A DNA stretch of 33,296 nt, from positions 48,753-82,048 of the forward strand of contig NW_004457270.1 in the NCBI RefSeq assembly GCF_000313135.1. Reading direction: 5' to 3'. Below are positions 20,810 to 31,208 of the stretch, in pieces (position 1 is the stretch's first letter; every line of letters starts with the position of its first letter). A program made the translations under genes and the position numbers. The DNA is from Acanthamoeba castellanii str. Neff (Eukaryota; Discosea; Longamoebia; Acanthamoebidae). The notes below the pieces were generated by a model. It was not told the DNA's origin. It did no database searches and saw only the letters and a program-made list of their open reading frames with translations.

Positions 20810-23800
20810 ATGGAGGCCGAGGCACTGGCGACCAAGTCCTCGGTGCCGTACGTGCACCTGGTCGACGACGAGGGAGATGCAGGAGACGACCGACAAAATC
20901 TCCTGAATCGCCCCCATGCCGATCACGAACGCCAATTTAAGGAATTGGAGAAGCGGCAACAGGAGCTCTACATGCCCGGCTGGCGCGGGCACCTCCAGTA
21001 CTACTCCCTTCCCCCCTCGGCAACTTCTCTGATTATTATTATTTTATTATTATTTTATTATTATTAATCATCCTCTTCCGCGTGTAGCCGGTCGCGTGGG
21101 CGGTTGCGGGTCATACTGGACTCGCTGCCGTGGCAGGCCGTCATCATCTTCATCATCCTGATCGACGCAGTCTTCGCCATCATTGACATTACCGTAGACA
21201 GTACCGTTTTCACACTCCCCACACTGTGCTTTCTTCTTCTCCAAAACTGACGTGTGCGCACGCATGTTGCGTTCTTCTTCATCATCGTCGTCGTCATCGT
21301 CATCAATGCAAATCAGATGCCGCTGCGCGGTACACTGCATTGGGTTTCTCGTGCTTCGTCATCCTCGTCTTGCTCATCGAGGCGCTCGTTCGACTCTACG
21401 CCTGGGGAATCAAATCCTATTTCAGCGGTACTCACCGCACACACCGCACACCGCACACATCGCACACACTGCACACGTCGCACACATCGCACACGCGCAT
21501 TGTGTGAAGAAACAAATGATGAAGCCCGATGGCTTGCAACGATTATCTGAAACGCGATCTGATGGCCATCCAGATTGGCTGAACTGGTTGGACATTCTCA
21601 TCATCATCGTCTCCATTGTCATCCTCATCGTGTTCTGGACTTCGGGCGGCTCATTCAGCGTCTATGGCCGCGTCATCACCGCGTGTACGTACCAAAGTCC
21701 TGTGTGCTTGGCGTGCAGCAGGTCACAGTGCACAGTGCACAGTGCACACAGCAGAGGAAGCCTGACGGGCGTGCGATTGATTTGTTAACGTTTTCAACGG
21801 TGGACGGTCGACACACACGCAGTGATTCGTCTGTCGCGTGTGCTGATCAACCTCTGGAAGCAGCGGAAGCGGCTGCAGGTGGCCGCTCGCCATATCGTGG
21901 GCGAGAACAAGCAGCGCTTCCAAGAGGACGGCTTCGATCTCGATTTGGCCTACATCACTCGTACGTGTGAGCGCTTTCGCTTTTTCTTTCGGTTTCGCTT
22001 TCTCTAATCGGACTCATTATTATTATTATTATTAATTATTACTTATTATTTTTAATCCAACCAAAGCGCGCGTGATCGTGATGAGTGTGCCCGCCATCAA
22101 GCTCGAGGCACTCTACCGAAACAACATCGACGACGTCGCACGCTTTTTCAAGGTCCGAGGGCTTGCCTGATGGTGGAATTGCGGTCCGCACTCACTGCGC
22201 ACCACTAACCAAGCGTTCACTATCATTATTTTCTTTACAGAAACGTCACCGCAATCACTTCAAGATCTTCAACATCTGCGAGGAGAGGGACTACAGCGCC
22301 CACTACCACAAGTTCGACCACCAGGTCATCCGGTACCAACTCCCTCGAACAAGTTACTATTATTCAATCATTTATTAACATTTCTGTTTATTCATTATTA
22401 AAATTATAAATCCTAACAAATAATAACCACTGGTGCTGCTTTCATGTGTTCAAGGTACCCCGTGGCCGACCACAACGTGCCCACGCTGGGCCTAATGCTG
22501 GCCTTCTGCGAGTACACCGAGCAGTGGATGCACCAGCACCAGGAGAACGTCATCTCCGTACACTGCCGCGGAGGTGCTGCTCTGTTCTGCTCTACTGGTG
22601 TGCCCTGCGTTCATTGTCTCACTCACACCACACGACACCCGGTCTTTTCCCCGCGCGCGCGCGCACGCAGGCAAGGGCAGGTCGGGCACGATGATCTGCG
22701 CGTGGCTGCTCTATTCGGGCCTGTGCCCGACGGCCGAGGACGCGCTCCACCTGTTCGGCTCCAAGAGGACCGATTGGTCCAAGGGAAGCAAGTTTCAGGG
22801 CGTGGAGACCCAGTCGCAGTGCCGATACATCGGCTATTTTGAATGGTGCGTCACCGCACACACCGCACACACACTGCATCGACACCGCACACACCGCACA
22901 CACCGCACACACCGCACACACAATGAGGTTCTGATGTGTTGTTGTAGGGTGATCAAGAACAACAAGACGCTGCCCTCGCATGTGCCCAGGGTGTCGCTGA
23001 CCAAGATCGTCGTCGAGGTCTCGCCCTCGCTCCAGGCGCTGGCCCGCAAGTACGGCTGGCGGAAGAAGGTCAACGCCTCCACCGCCTCGATGCGCTCCTT
23101 CTACGACTCCAACGCCTCGTCGTCCGCCTACGACTCGAGCAGCGACGGCTACTCCATGACCGAGTTCTCGTCCCGCTCGTCGTCGGGCTCGTCGTCGGGC
23201 TCGTCGGGCCGGGGCATCGCGTCGTGGCTGAAGAGGCGGAAGAGGGCGGCCAAGGGCGGGCTCGAGGGCGACGACGGCGAGGACTCCGACAGCGGCGAGG
23301 AGTCGCTCAAGCCCGTGTCCGACGGCGAGAGCAGAGACCTGGAATGGGGGCGCCTCGAAAATGCTGTACGCGTGTTGTGTGTGTCGCGTGTTGTATGTCG
23401 CGTGTGTCGTGTGTGTCGTGTGTGTCGTGTGCGCCGTGTGTGTCGTGTGAACCGAAGCTCATTGTGGTGGACGGACAACAGGGCGAGGAGGCCAAGTGGC
23501 GCTTCCGAGTCACCCACACCGACGGCGAGAAGCTCGCGCAGCCCATGATCCTCTACCCGTCGTGGATCAACGAAGAGTTTATGATCTTCGAACGGTACCC
23601 GACCTTCACAACAACAACCAACAACCAACAACCAGCAACAACAACGTAATACTTACTACCAACCAACCAAAAGGGAACTTGAGGCGGTGAGCGGGTCGGA
23701 GAGGCTCGAGGGCCGGGAGAAGGAGGTCATCCTGCGCGGCGACACGCGGCTGGAGCTGCTGGGCCAGGACGAGCGCGAGCGCAAGGAGCGCATCTTCCTC

Positions 23801-24139
23801 TACTTCTGGATCCACACATCGTTCATGACCGACAGCTCCAGCGCGAGCCGCGCCACCACGCCCCGGAGCAGCGGCACCAAGAAGGTCGCGACCACAACCA
23901 GCAGCACAGAGCTAAGACAAGACGAAGGCGACGAAGAAGCAGAAGAAGACAGCGAGTTGGTGCCGATGAGTGGCGGGAGCGACGACAGCAGCGCGACGAC
24001 AGAGAACGAGAAGAAGACGGACGACCAGCTGGTGATGGCGCTGGACAAGAACGACGTGGACCGCGGGAGGTACAAGGGCTGCCCGTTCAAGAAGGCGGAC
24101 AAAGTCTTCGTGCGACTCCACTACAACTACGACAACTAG
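20810..24139 (+). CDS. Voltage-sensing phosphatase (TPTE/VSP family), 709 aa
   Basis: Exons 20810-20997, 21088-21200, 21317-21427, 21574-21684, 21823-21960, 22067-22152, 22241-22332, 22455-22573, 22671-22845, 22948-23365, 23482-23594 and 23674-24139; phases close to 710 codons. Voltage sensor: S1 (WQAVIIFIILIDAVFAIIDI), S2 (FVILVLLIEALVRLYAW), S3 (NWLDILIIIVSIVILIVFW) and S4 around RVITALIRLSRVLINLW (residues 170-186). The linker NKQRFQEDGFDLDLAYIT is strongly VSP/TPTE/PTEN-like. PTEN-type phosphatase: YPVADHNVP with D285, and P-loop HCRGGKGRSGT with C317 and R323 (CX5R). Gly in the CRGGK loop is the VSP form rather than the CKAGK of PTEN. A C2-like region follows, interrupted by a Ser/acidic insert at residues 420-517. 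Expected role: depolarisation-driven phosphoinositide dephosphorylation at the plasma membrane. Confidence 0.88.
21030..21066. repeat. ATT repeat in VSP intron 1
   Basis: attattattttattattatt tract in the intron between exons 1 and 2; a matching tract is in the intron at 22015-22050. Confidence 0.6.
21428..21502. repeat. CACCGCACA-type repeat in VSP intron 3
   Basis: Imperfect cgcacacaccgcacacatcgcacac units starting directly at the 5' splice site of the intron between exons 3 and 4. Confidence 0.7.
22851..22922. repeat. ACCGCACAC repeat in VSP intron 9
   Basis: Nine-base accgcacac units in tandem in the intron between exons 9 and 10, CA-rich on the coding strand. Confidence 0.8.
23372..23450. 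repeat. GTGTGTCGT repeat in VSP intron 10
   Basis: Nine-base gtgtgtcgt units in tandem in the intron between exons 10 and 11. The coding strand is GT-rich, the opposite polarity to the intron-9 repeat of the same gene. Confidence 0.8.
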
Positions 24140-24247
24140 CCTGGGCAGTGCGCAGCAGATCATCATGTGAACGGTCTTTGTATGTGTGTGTGTGTGTTTA
24201 AATACTTTGTTTTTTATATCTATATATGGTACATGTGCGTTCAGTGG

Positions 24248-25928
24248 TCAGGGGAAGTAGTGGAAGACATGATCATAGAGGATGTCTCCGAGAAGCCACC
24301 GGCCGCCGTCGACCAGCAGAAGGCGCTGGCCCACGGTCAGGCCAAACGACAGGCACGTCATTACCACGCGGTACCACGGACCAAACCACTCCAGCGGACC
24401 TGTTCGAACCACAGTCAGGGATTGTGCGTCGTGTGCGGTCGTGTGTGAGAGAGAGAAGAGAGAGAAGAGAGAGGGTACCTGGTGGAGGCGCCATCATGTA
24501 GTTGAGATTGGTGCACGCGAAGAGGTTCACGACCTCCAGCACGAAGAAGTGATAGAGGACCTGCAAGTTGAACGACACCTGCACATCGTCATCGTCGTCG
24601 TCGTTGTCAGCGATGATGAGCCCACAGTGGTGCTATTCAACACAACACAACACAGTTGCTGGTACTCAGGTAGGTCGGTCGGTACGTACGACGAGGTTCT
24701 CCCACGACCAGTGGTAGAGGTCGTACTGGCGCGTGAAGAGGAGGTAGAAGGGGATGAGAATGATGAGCGCGTGCTGGAAGAAGTAGTTGAACAAGTCCCG
24801 GAAGTGCTTGTAGTCGCGCAGGTCGGGCTGCAGGATCGCGATCAGCGGGTTCCACACCCAGTAGAGCATGAGGTTGAACACGATCGTCATGTCTATGAAC
24901 GACCCGTGCGGCGCGAACAGCACCAACAGCTCCACCGTCGTGATGACGTGGCACGGCTGCAACGACACATCCAAAGCCACACGCGATGCACCGCACACGA
25001 CACGACACACACGTGAGACCTCACTCTATACCTTTGGCTGGTGAGCTCGTGTTCGAGAGAGATTAACGCACTTGAAGGAGGAAGATGAGGCTCTTGGTCA
25101 TCCACTTGTAGAAGATGGTGTAGAGGAAGGAAAGGCTCAGCAGGCCCGCCAGGACGTACATGATGATCGTGCCCGTGGGCTCCGCCGGGGTCTTTTCCGG
25201 CGCTGCATTTATTATTAGTACACTAAAGAAATATATGTTTTTTTATTATTATTTATTACATATATATATATTTATTACATATATATATATTTATTACATA
25301 TATATATAATTCATATATAATTCATTTATAATAAATAGAACAGAAAAAAGCCGACGGTACCGTGTGCGACGAGGTTGATGCCAAAGTAGACGAGGAGGCC
25401 GGCAAAGGTGAGGTTGAAGAGGAGGAACTCGAGGACGTGCTGCTCGGCGCTGATGTACCAGTACCCGGCCAGGGAGCCGCCCGATGGGTTTGTGTGCCGT
25501 ATGCGGGGGTTGAGCCACCGCAGCAGCCGGCCCAGCGGGCGCAGGGGCGGACACCACCGAGCCAGCCGCCCGTGGCCGGCCTCGTGGGCCACGGCAGATG
25601 ATGGAGGCAGATGCATCATCTTCTCCGCCATGAGGTAGAGGTCGTCATCCATTGAAGAGGCAGATGAAGGCAGGAGCAAGCCTGCATCATCTCTGTCAAT
25701 CTGGAGATTGGGAATTTGTGTGGGGAAGGCGGGGCTGCTGATGGTGGTGGGCGAGGAGGTGATGGCTTGGTTGTGGTGCTGGAGCGAGATGACGGAGTGG
25801 TGGCTGGTGACCCGTTGGTACTCGTGATCGTCGGCTGCAGTTGTAGAGGAACGAAACTCCTCGAGCTCATCTCGTTCGTAGCCCGCCGAGGAAGAGAGGG
25901 GGGATGAGGTGAACGGGTTGGTCGCCAT
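24248..25928 (-). CDS. TMEM164-family multi-pass membrane protein, 399 aa
   Basis: Minus-strand exons 25928-25361, 25202-25072, 24956-24690, 24560-24479 and 24399-24248; phases close to 400 codons. The membrane core holds about seven helices with family features PCHVITTVELLVLFAPHGS, LYWVWNPLIAILQPD, FNYFFQHALIILIPFYLL, VNLFACTNLNYMMAPPPG and GPWYRVVMTCLSFG. These match TMEM164, reported in human as an acyltransferase for ether phospholipids; the Cys in PCH and the NLNYM motif are conserved landmarks. An unusual Ser/Asp-rich N-terminal extension of about 130 residues precedes the core (from MATNPFTSSPLSSSAGYER). The frame is open to a Met at 26090, giving a longer alternative N-terminus. Its 3' end converges on the VSP gene about 110 bp away. 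Confidence 0.75.
25256..25320. repeat. 19-bp ATATAT/ttattacat tandem repeat, about 3 copies
   Basis: Units of ttattacatatatatatat repeat in the intron between exons 1 and 2 of the TMEM164-like gene. Strongly A/T-rich against GC-rich exons. Confidence 0.8.
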
Positions 25929-26554
25929 TTCGTCCCTAAATCGAGTAATCTCTGCCGCGGAGGTGGAGAGATTCAACGATTTGGATTTGGGGTGGCTCCA
26001 GGTGCTCTCTGCACTTGTGGTTGGTGTTGTGCTGTTGCCTCTGCGGCTGATCCGCCTCTTCTTGCTATGCTGCACGCTGCAGGTCACCACGCGCCGGACT
26101 CACCCGCAGCGGCCAGTCGACTACTCACAGTTGCGCTGTTGTGGTTGCTTGCTCGTTCCTTTCTTTCTTCTTCGCCGCACTACCCAGAATGTTCGCGGCT
26201 GCCAGGCAACCTGCGTGACGTGGCATCGATCGGCCTGGCGAGTCACAGCAGCTGCAGCTGGTTCTCTTTGGAGGATCGGATGACCAGGCAGGCAACAAAC
26301 CCTGGCACTCACCACGCGACTGCGGCTCAATGTCACTGACACCCGTCGTGTGCGTGCCAGCGGTTGCGCACGCCATGACACACGACAGCACGCACAGCAC
26401 AGCAGAACTGACATCAAAGGGACCAAACCAGCGAAGAGGACCTGGAGCGAGGTGTCAACCGTGGGCAAGAAGCTAAGTGGGAATAAAACCTATCCTCCAC
26501 CACTTAGTTAAGCTGGTGGAGGACAGCATTTATTCTAGAGAAGGGCCAACCACC
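25929..26554. other. Spacer upstream of the TMEM164-like gene
   Basis: The TMEM164 frame stays open to 26090, so part may be coding. From 26091 to 26554 I see no supported exon, RNA gene or repeat. Confidence 0.4.
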
Positions 26555-27331
26555 GGCCCGGTTTCATCATGCTGAAGTGCTCTTGGCCGGCCAAGACATC
26601 ATGTACGTGTTCGGCGGCAGGAACGACAAGGTTCCGCTGAAGGACATGTGAGCCTTTCATTTCGGTACTCATCGACCCCAACACTATGCCAAGTCTCGGC
26701 GATCACGGCACCACTCTCCCGCGCATTTGCACAGACCGAAAAGTGTGGGAAAAGGTGGTGCAGCGCCCACAGGACAAGTCGAGGCGGCCCTCCGCGCGCT
26801 ACGGCTATGCGGCTCTGGAGCTCAGCGCCGTCGATGTTGCAAGCCTTCGACGATGTCTGGCAATTCTACCTGGGTTTCTCCACTACATCTTCATGAGCCA
26901 TTCGTGATTGCCTTGTGTTTGCCTGGTGTGTCTGACTCGACGTTGTCAAGCGCTTGTCTCACTGGCAGAGAACCTGAAGTGGGACAGGTGGGATGCACGA
27001 GGGACTGTGGGCGATGGTCTCTATTTCCACTCTGCCGCCTGGGCGGGATCGCACGAACTGGTCACGCTTGGTGGCCGCGACGGGGGCCCGTCGTGCTTGG
27101 CACTGCCGCCACATTCCAATGCCGCACCCTCATTCGCCGCCTGAGCGCCGGCGGGAGCGGCCATCAGCTGCCGGACGAAGTGATGATGCTCATCTTTTCC
27201 TACATGACCGGCACTGACCTCACCCGGGCGTGTCTTGTCTGCAAGAGGTTCGTTTCAGTTCAACATACTAGCTCACAGAGCGCTTCTAGAGCGTTTTGGG
27301 CACAGGATAGCACGCACTCAGCTGTGGGTGG
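26555..27331 (+). pseudogene. Kelch-repeat / F-box gene remnant
   Basis: Pieces of a protein can be read in different plus-strand frames: a kelch blade AGQDIMYVFGGRNDKVPLKD (about 26585-26650), DRKVWEKVV with ARYGYAALEL (about 26734-26822), FDDVWQFYL, then GDGLYFHSAAWAGSHELVTL and GGRDGG (about 27010-27090), and finally an F-box, HQLPDEVMMLIFSYMTGTDL with TRACLVCKRF (about 27164-27249). Kelch/F-box proteins serve as substrate receptors of SCF ubiquitin ligases. The pieces cannot be joined with canonical splice sites in phase. There is no clear start, and the frame after the F-box soon ends. I read this as a decayed or badly fragmented gene; sequencing errors are the alternative. Confidence 0.55.
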
Positions 27332-27762
27332 CCAGCGCCAGATCTAATCTTGCCCAGTCCAATTAGGCTGCTCTGCAAGCAACATAGGACCGATAATAGC
27401 AGGAGCCAATTGGAATGCTCGCCCCTCACTCCACGCTGCTGCTGCGCTCCTGGAGGTGGCTGCTCGCCCAGGTCTTCCCCCACTGTTGCGGTGTATTAGT
27501 ACTGATCGCCCTCCACAACGTGAAGATTGATTCAAACCCCAAACGACTTTGGATCACAGTGTTCGTCGAGAGCTAACCCTAAACAGCTTCTTAGAAGCTA
27601 TTTGATAAAAGATCTTTATTTGGTACGTACAATGAGAGCACATCACGACGCCGCGGTGATGAGTGTGCGTCCACTGCCACCACGCCCAGACGACAAAATT
27701 GAGGTGTGTTTGCTGCTGTGGTCCTTGCGTGGAACTGATTCAAGCTGGCCTGGGCTTGGGCT
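27332..27762. other. Spacer between kelch/F-box remnant and subtilase 3' end
   Basis: No supported exon. tttatt at 27615-27620 reads AATAAA on the minus strand, about 143 nt past the subtilase stop, and could be its poly(A) signal. Confidence 0.4.
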
Positions 27763-29776
27763 TCAGCAGCTGGTGTAGAGCAGCTTGTTGGGGGTGCCCA
27801 AGCATTCGACTCGGACTGACTCCCAGAGCCCAGAGCAGGCAAGGTCGATCACACCCTCGGTGGCGACTTTGTAGAGGGCAGTCTCCACCTCAGCGGGCGT
27901 GTACTTGGGGTACTTGCTCAGCACAAGCGCGGCCACGCCGGCGACGTGAGGGCTCGCCATGGAGGTACCGGAGATGGTGTTGAAGAGGGTGTTAGGTGCG
28001 AAGCCGTCCTGGTCGATCCACGCGGCCTTGATGAGCTCGCCAGGCGCGGCAATGTCTACGCACTTGCCAAAGTTGCTGAAGCTGGTGCGACGGTCTTGCG
28101 AGGCACCGCTCGAGCTAGACACGATGGTGGTGGCAGCTACAGTGATGGCCAGGGGCTCGCTCGCGGGGCTCCTTCTGCAGGCATCGCTGTTCTCGTTACC
28201 AGCAGAGACGACAAAGGTCACACCAGCATCCACAGCCGCTGCACATGTGCCATAAACAACAGCATCGAGAGGGTTAGTTAGCACTAGCGAGAACGAGCGG
28301 TAACACAACGGAGGATTGGTACCGGCGATGGCGCTGTTGGCGATCGCGGACTTGGAACCACCGACAGACATGTTGGCGACAGAGGGACGGCCGCGCTTTT
28401 GAGCCTGGTTGGCGGTCCAGCTGATACCCTCGATCATACCAGCCCAGCTGCCGATGCCAAGGCAGCCGAGCACCTTGACCTGTACCAGGTGAAAACGAGA
28501 ATGGAGAGTAGCAGGCGTTAGTGTCTCGCCATGGCAGGGAAGAGACCAAGTGGAGTCGGTTAACGAACGGCGATGACGGTAGTATTCTTGGCCACACCGT
28601 AGAGCTCACCGGCCACAGTGCCAGCGACGTGGGTACCGTGACCGTAGCAGTCAGTGTCGATACCGTCGTCGACGAAGTTGGCGCCCCACTGGGCACGGTG
28701 GCCAAACTCGACGTGGGTGGTCAAGATACCACTGAAGAGGACAGGGGGAGGCGAAGGGTGAGTAAAGCTGTGTGTGTGGACATGTGGGCGCGTGAGACGT
28801 TGAGGCTTACCTGTCGATGATGTAGACGTCGACGCCCTCTCCGGCGTGGCTGTACTTGTAGTCATCGTCTACCAGGTCAATGTCGTGCTCGTCAATGCGA
28901 GCCAAGTTCTATGGAGAGGCAAGAACCAGGCGCGTAACCCTAAGCATGTGCAAAGCTGCGTTGATGATGCCAGGCGATCACCGTTACGAAGGAATGACTG
29001 AACATACCCAGATGGCGTCGTTCTGAGAGGCGCAGGCCTGATCAATGTGTACAGCCTGGTTCTCCTCGACGAGGACAACAGAGGGGTGCGCCCTGACCGC
29101 GGTCAACGACCTGTGATACACGTGGGAATGTGGCGACGACAACATGAGGCATATGGCACATGACAGAGGCCGATCTCTGCGCCAGGCCACGCGCACGCGT
29201 GACTACCTAGTCCGCGTCAACGTACTTGGGAGAGAGATTGACGTGAAGCACGCGGAACTTGTCACCGAGGGTAAAGGTGCGGTTCAGCTTGCTGCCGTCG
29301 GCAGCAGCCTCGAGAGCCGCCTGCAGCGCGGCCACCTGCGTCTCAACTACATGGATGTGATGGGTACGTCACGTCACGCCCAAGAGAACACGGGCCTGAC
29401 AATCACCAGGGAAATGGTGGAGAGCGAAGCGATTGGGGGGGGGGGTACAGAGGGGGCGGGTGAGGGCGTCGTTGAAGAGGACGAGGTACTCGCCCTCGAT
29501 ACGGTGCGAGGCATCCTCGGCGACGTGGAGTGGGGCCAACACTTCATTTATTTATATAAATGGAGGATCAGAGCAAGGAGTAGATGACAGGAAGCACGAC
29601 GTCGTGTTGAGAAGTTAGTTCACAGTTTACAGTTCAGCTGAGCTCAGGACTGCCGCTCCTGAATGGTGATGAAGGTTGAGCGTGGAAAGGGCTGGAGAGA
29701 AGGGGCGCATACGGTCGCGGATGGCCAGGGTGGAGAGGGCAAAGAGGAAGAGGAGGGCAAGCACAGCCTGCTTCAT
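27763..29776 (-). CDS. Secreted proteinase K-like subtilase (S8), 424-aa preproprotein
   Basis: Minus-strand exons 29776-29713, 29541-29449, 29346-29226, 29110-29008, 28908-28811, 28731-28569, 28479-28323 and 28238-27763; phases close to 425 codons. Signal peptide [18 protein letters not shown]; then an inhibitor I9-type propeptide ([17 protein letters not shown] ... [11 protein letters not shown] ... [11 protein letters not shown]). The mature domain starts near [15 protein letters not shown]. Catalytic triad: D159 (DVYIIDSG), H191 ([11 protein letters not shown]) and S359 ([10 protein letters not shown]), with oxyanion Asn281 in VSAGNEN. The spacing matches the proteinase K subfamily. The intron 28322-28239 is needed for the family spacing (NSAI-AAAVDAG) but is 84 nt and open in frame. 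Likely exported or lysosomal digestive endopeptidase. Confidence 0.9.
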
Positions 29777-29972
29777 GGCGTCTGTGTCTCCGGCTTCTAT
29801 CCTGATTTCTTTCTCCTCTTCTCCTCCGGCTTCTGCTGTCCGCTCTGTCTTGGCTCCCCGACAATCGCCTGCCCACCAATCACCGCCTACGTGTTTCTTT
29901 CGCTATTTCCTTTTATTTTTGGACGTGACTTTTTTACGGGCCAGTTTCCCTTGGGCTGCCTGCGGCCAATCG

Positions 29973-30348
29973 TGGGACTACCCTGTCGAGAACGATGAAT
30001 TACTTCATCAACTGCGACGCTTCATCAAAGAAGAAAATCAGGTATCTCATCACCTCACCGTGTGTGTGTGTGTGTTGTGTGCTTATTCGAAGATAATCAC
30101 ACCCGATCGGTTGCGTCCGAGAGAGTGCTGAGCTTGAAGATCTTCGCTTTCGCTTCGTTGTTTTTTGTGTTGCGACCCAGGCACTGGCGGTTGCGCAGGA
30201 GATTGGCGCCGCGTGCTTCATCCCATGCTCAGCCCGCACACTGGAAAAAGTGAGGGAGCTGCTGCACGAGGTCATCAACGTCGCTGTCAAGTTCAACTCC
30301 CACTCGCTGGCACTCAAGCCCGAATCTTCTTCGTGCCTTTTCAGCTGA
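29973..30348 (+). pseudogene. C-terminal fragment of a Rho-like small GTPase
   Basis: Two exons join in phase 0: one ending at 30041 (NDELLHQLRRFIKEENQ) and 30181-30348 (ALAVAQEIGAACFIPCSART and a helix, ending SSSCLFS). ACFIPCSA matches the G5 loop (C/xxxCSA) of Rho GTPases, and the terminal C-L-F-S is a CAAX box, predicting prenylation. The earlier parts (P-loop, switch regions, TKxD) are not found upstream; that DNA is the 5' end of the oppositely oriented subtilase gene. It may be a truncated copy, or the N-terminal exons may be lost or too divergent to see. The start given is approximate. Confidence 0.5.
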
Positions 30349-30371
30349 TATGTTGAGCAAACAACACTCCT

Positions 30372-31174
30372 TCACTTTGTACACAAAGTGGTGCGTGCGG
30401 CACGGCGGAGGTCATCACGGGGCGTTGGTGTGGTGTGCGCCTCGTCTGCGTCGTCTCTTCGGGGGCGGCGAGAGACGAGCGAGCGCGAGGTGGTTGTGGT
30501 CGTTGGAGAAGGCCTCATCTTCTTCGTCGGCGCACGCCCGAGGAACCAGTGAGGAAAGGCGGTCGCATCTCTCCTTCGCTCTCTTGAGGCCCGGCGCAGG
30601 TAGTCGACCTGCTGCTGGCCCTCCGGCTCCGATTGACCTTCTTCGTCTTCGTCGTCTTCACTGTCTTCTTCGTCTTCGTCATTGTCTTCTTTGATTGCAG
30701 GGGGGCACTCATCGTGGTCGTTGCTTTCTTCTTTGACGACGCCGGCCAGCATCGTCTGTATCTGGGTCAACATCGCTCCGATCCTTGCCAGCGTTGGCGT
30801 GGGAGCTGTAGACACAGCCCGGATCAGTAGGGGAAGAGAGACAGCACGCACTACCACCTACGCACACACTTCACGCACATCCGTGCAGCTCACCTAATGG
30901 ACGCAAACAGTAGGGCTCGCGTCGCCGCTGCCTTCGTCTGTGGTTTCTGACGGCAGTCACGAGGGCCGCGAGGGAGCGCTGGAAGCCGGCCTCGGTGCGG
31001 TCGTCCATTAGTCGCTGCGTGAGCAGGCCCATCCCCTCAAGCTCGGCCTCGTGCGCGTTCCAGAAGAGGTAGGCCTGGTATCCCCTCGTCGTCCACTGAA
31101 GTTGCCACTCGTACGCTTGCTCTGCAACGGCCATTCGTGTGGTGTCGCGTCATGTGTGTGTGTGTGTGTGTGTC

Positions 31175-31208
<34 letters not shown>

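Noticed and set aside
18907..24139. CruF-like and VSP genes as one functional unit
   Set aside because: Same strand and about 240 bp apart, but each has its own start and stop, and eukaryotic neighbours need not be linked. No shared element is seen.
28323..28473. Reading the subtilase straight through without the 28239-28322 intron
   Set aside because: It would insert 28 residues where proteinase K-type enzymes have none. Removing it restores family spacing to the oxyanion Asn.
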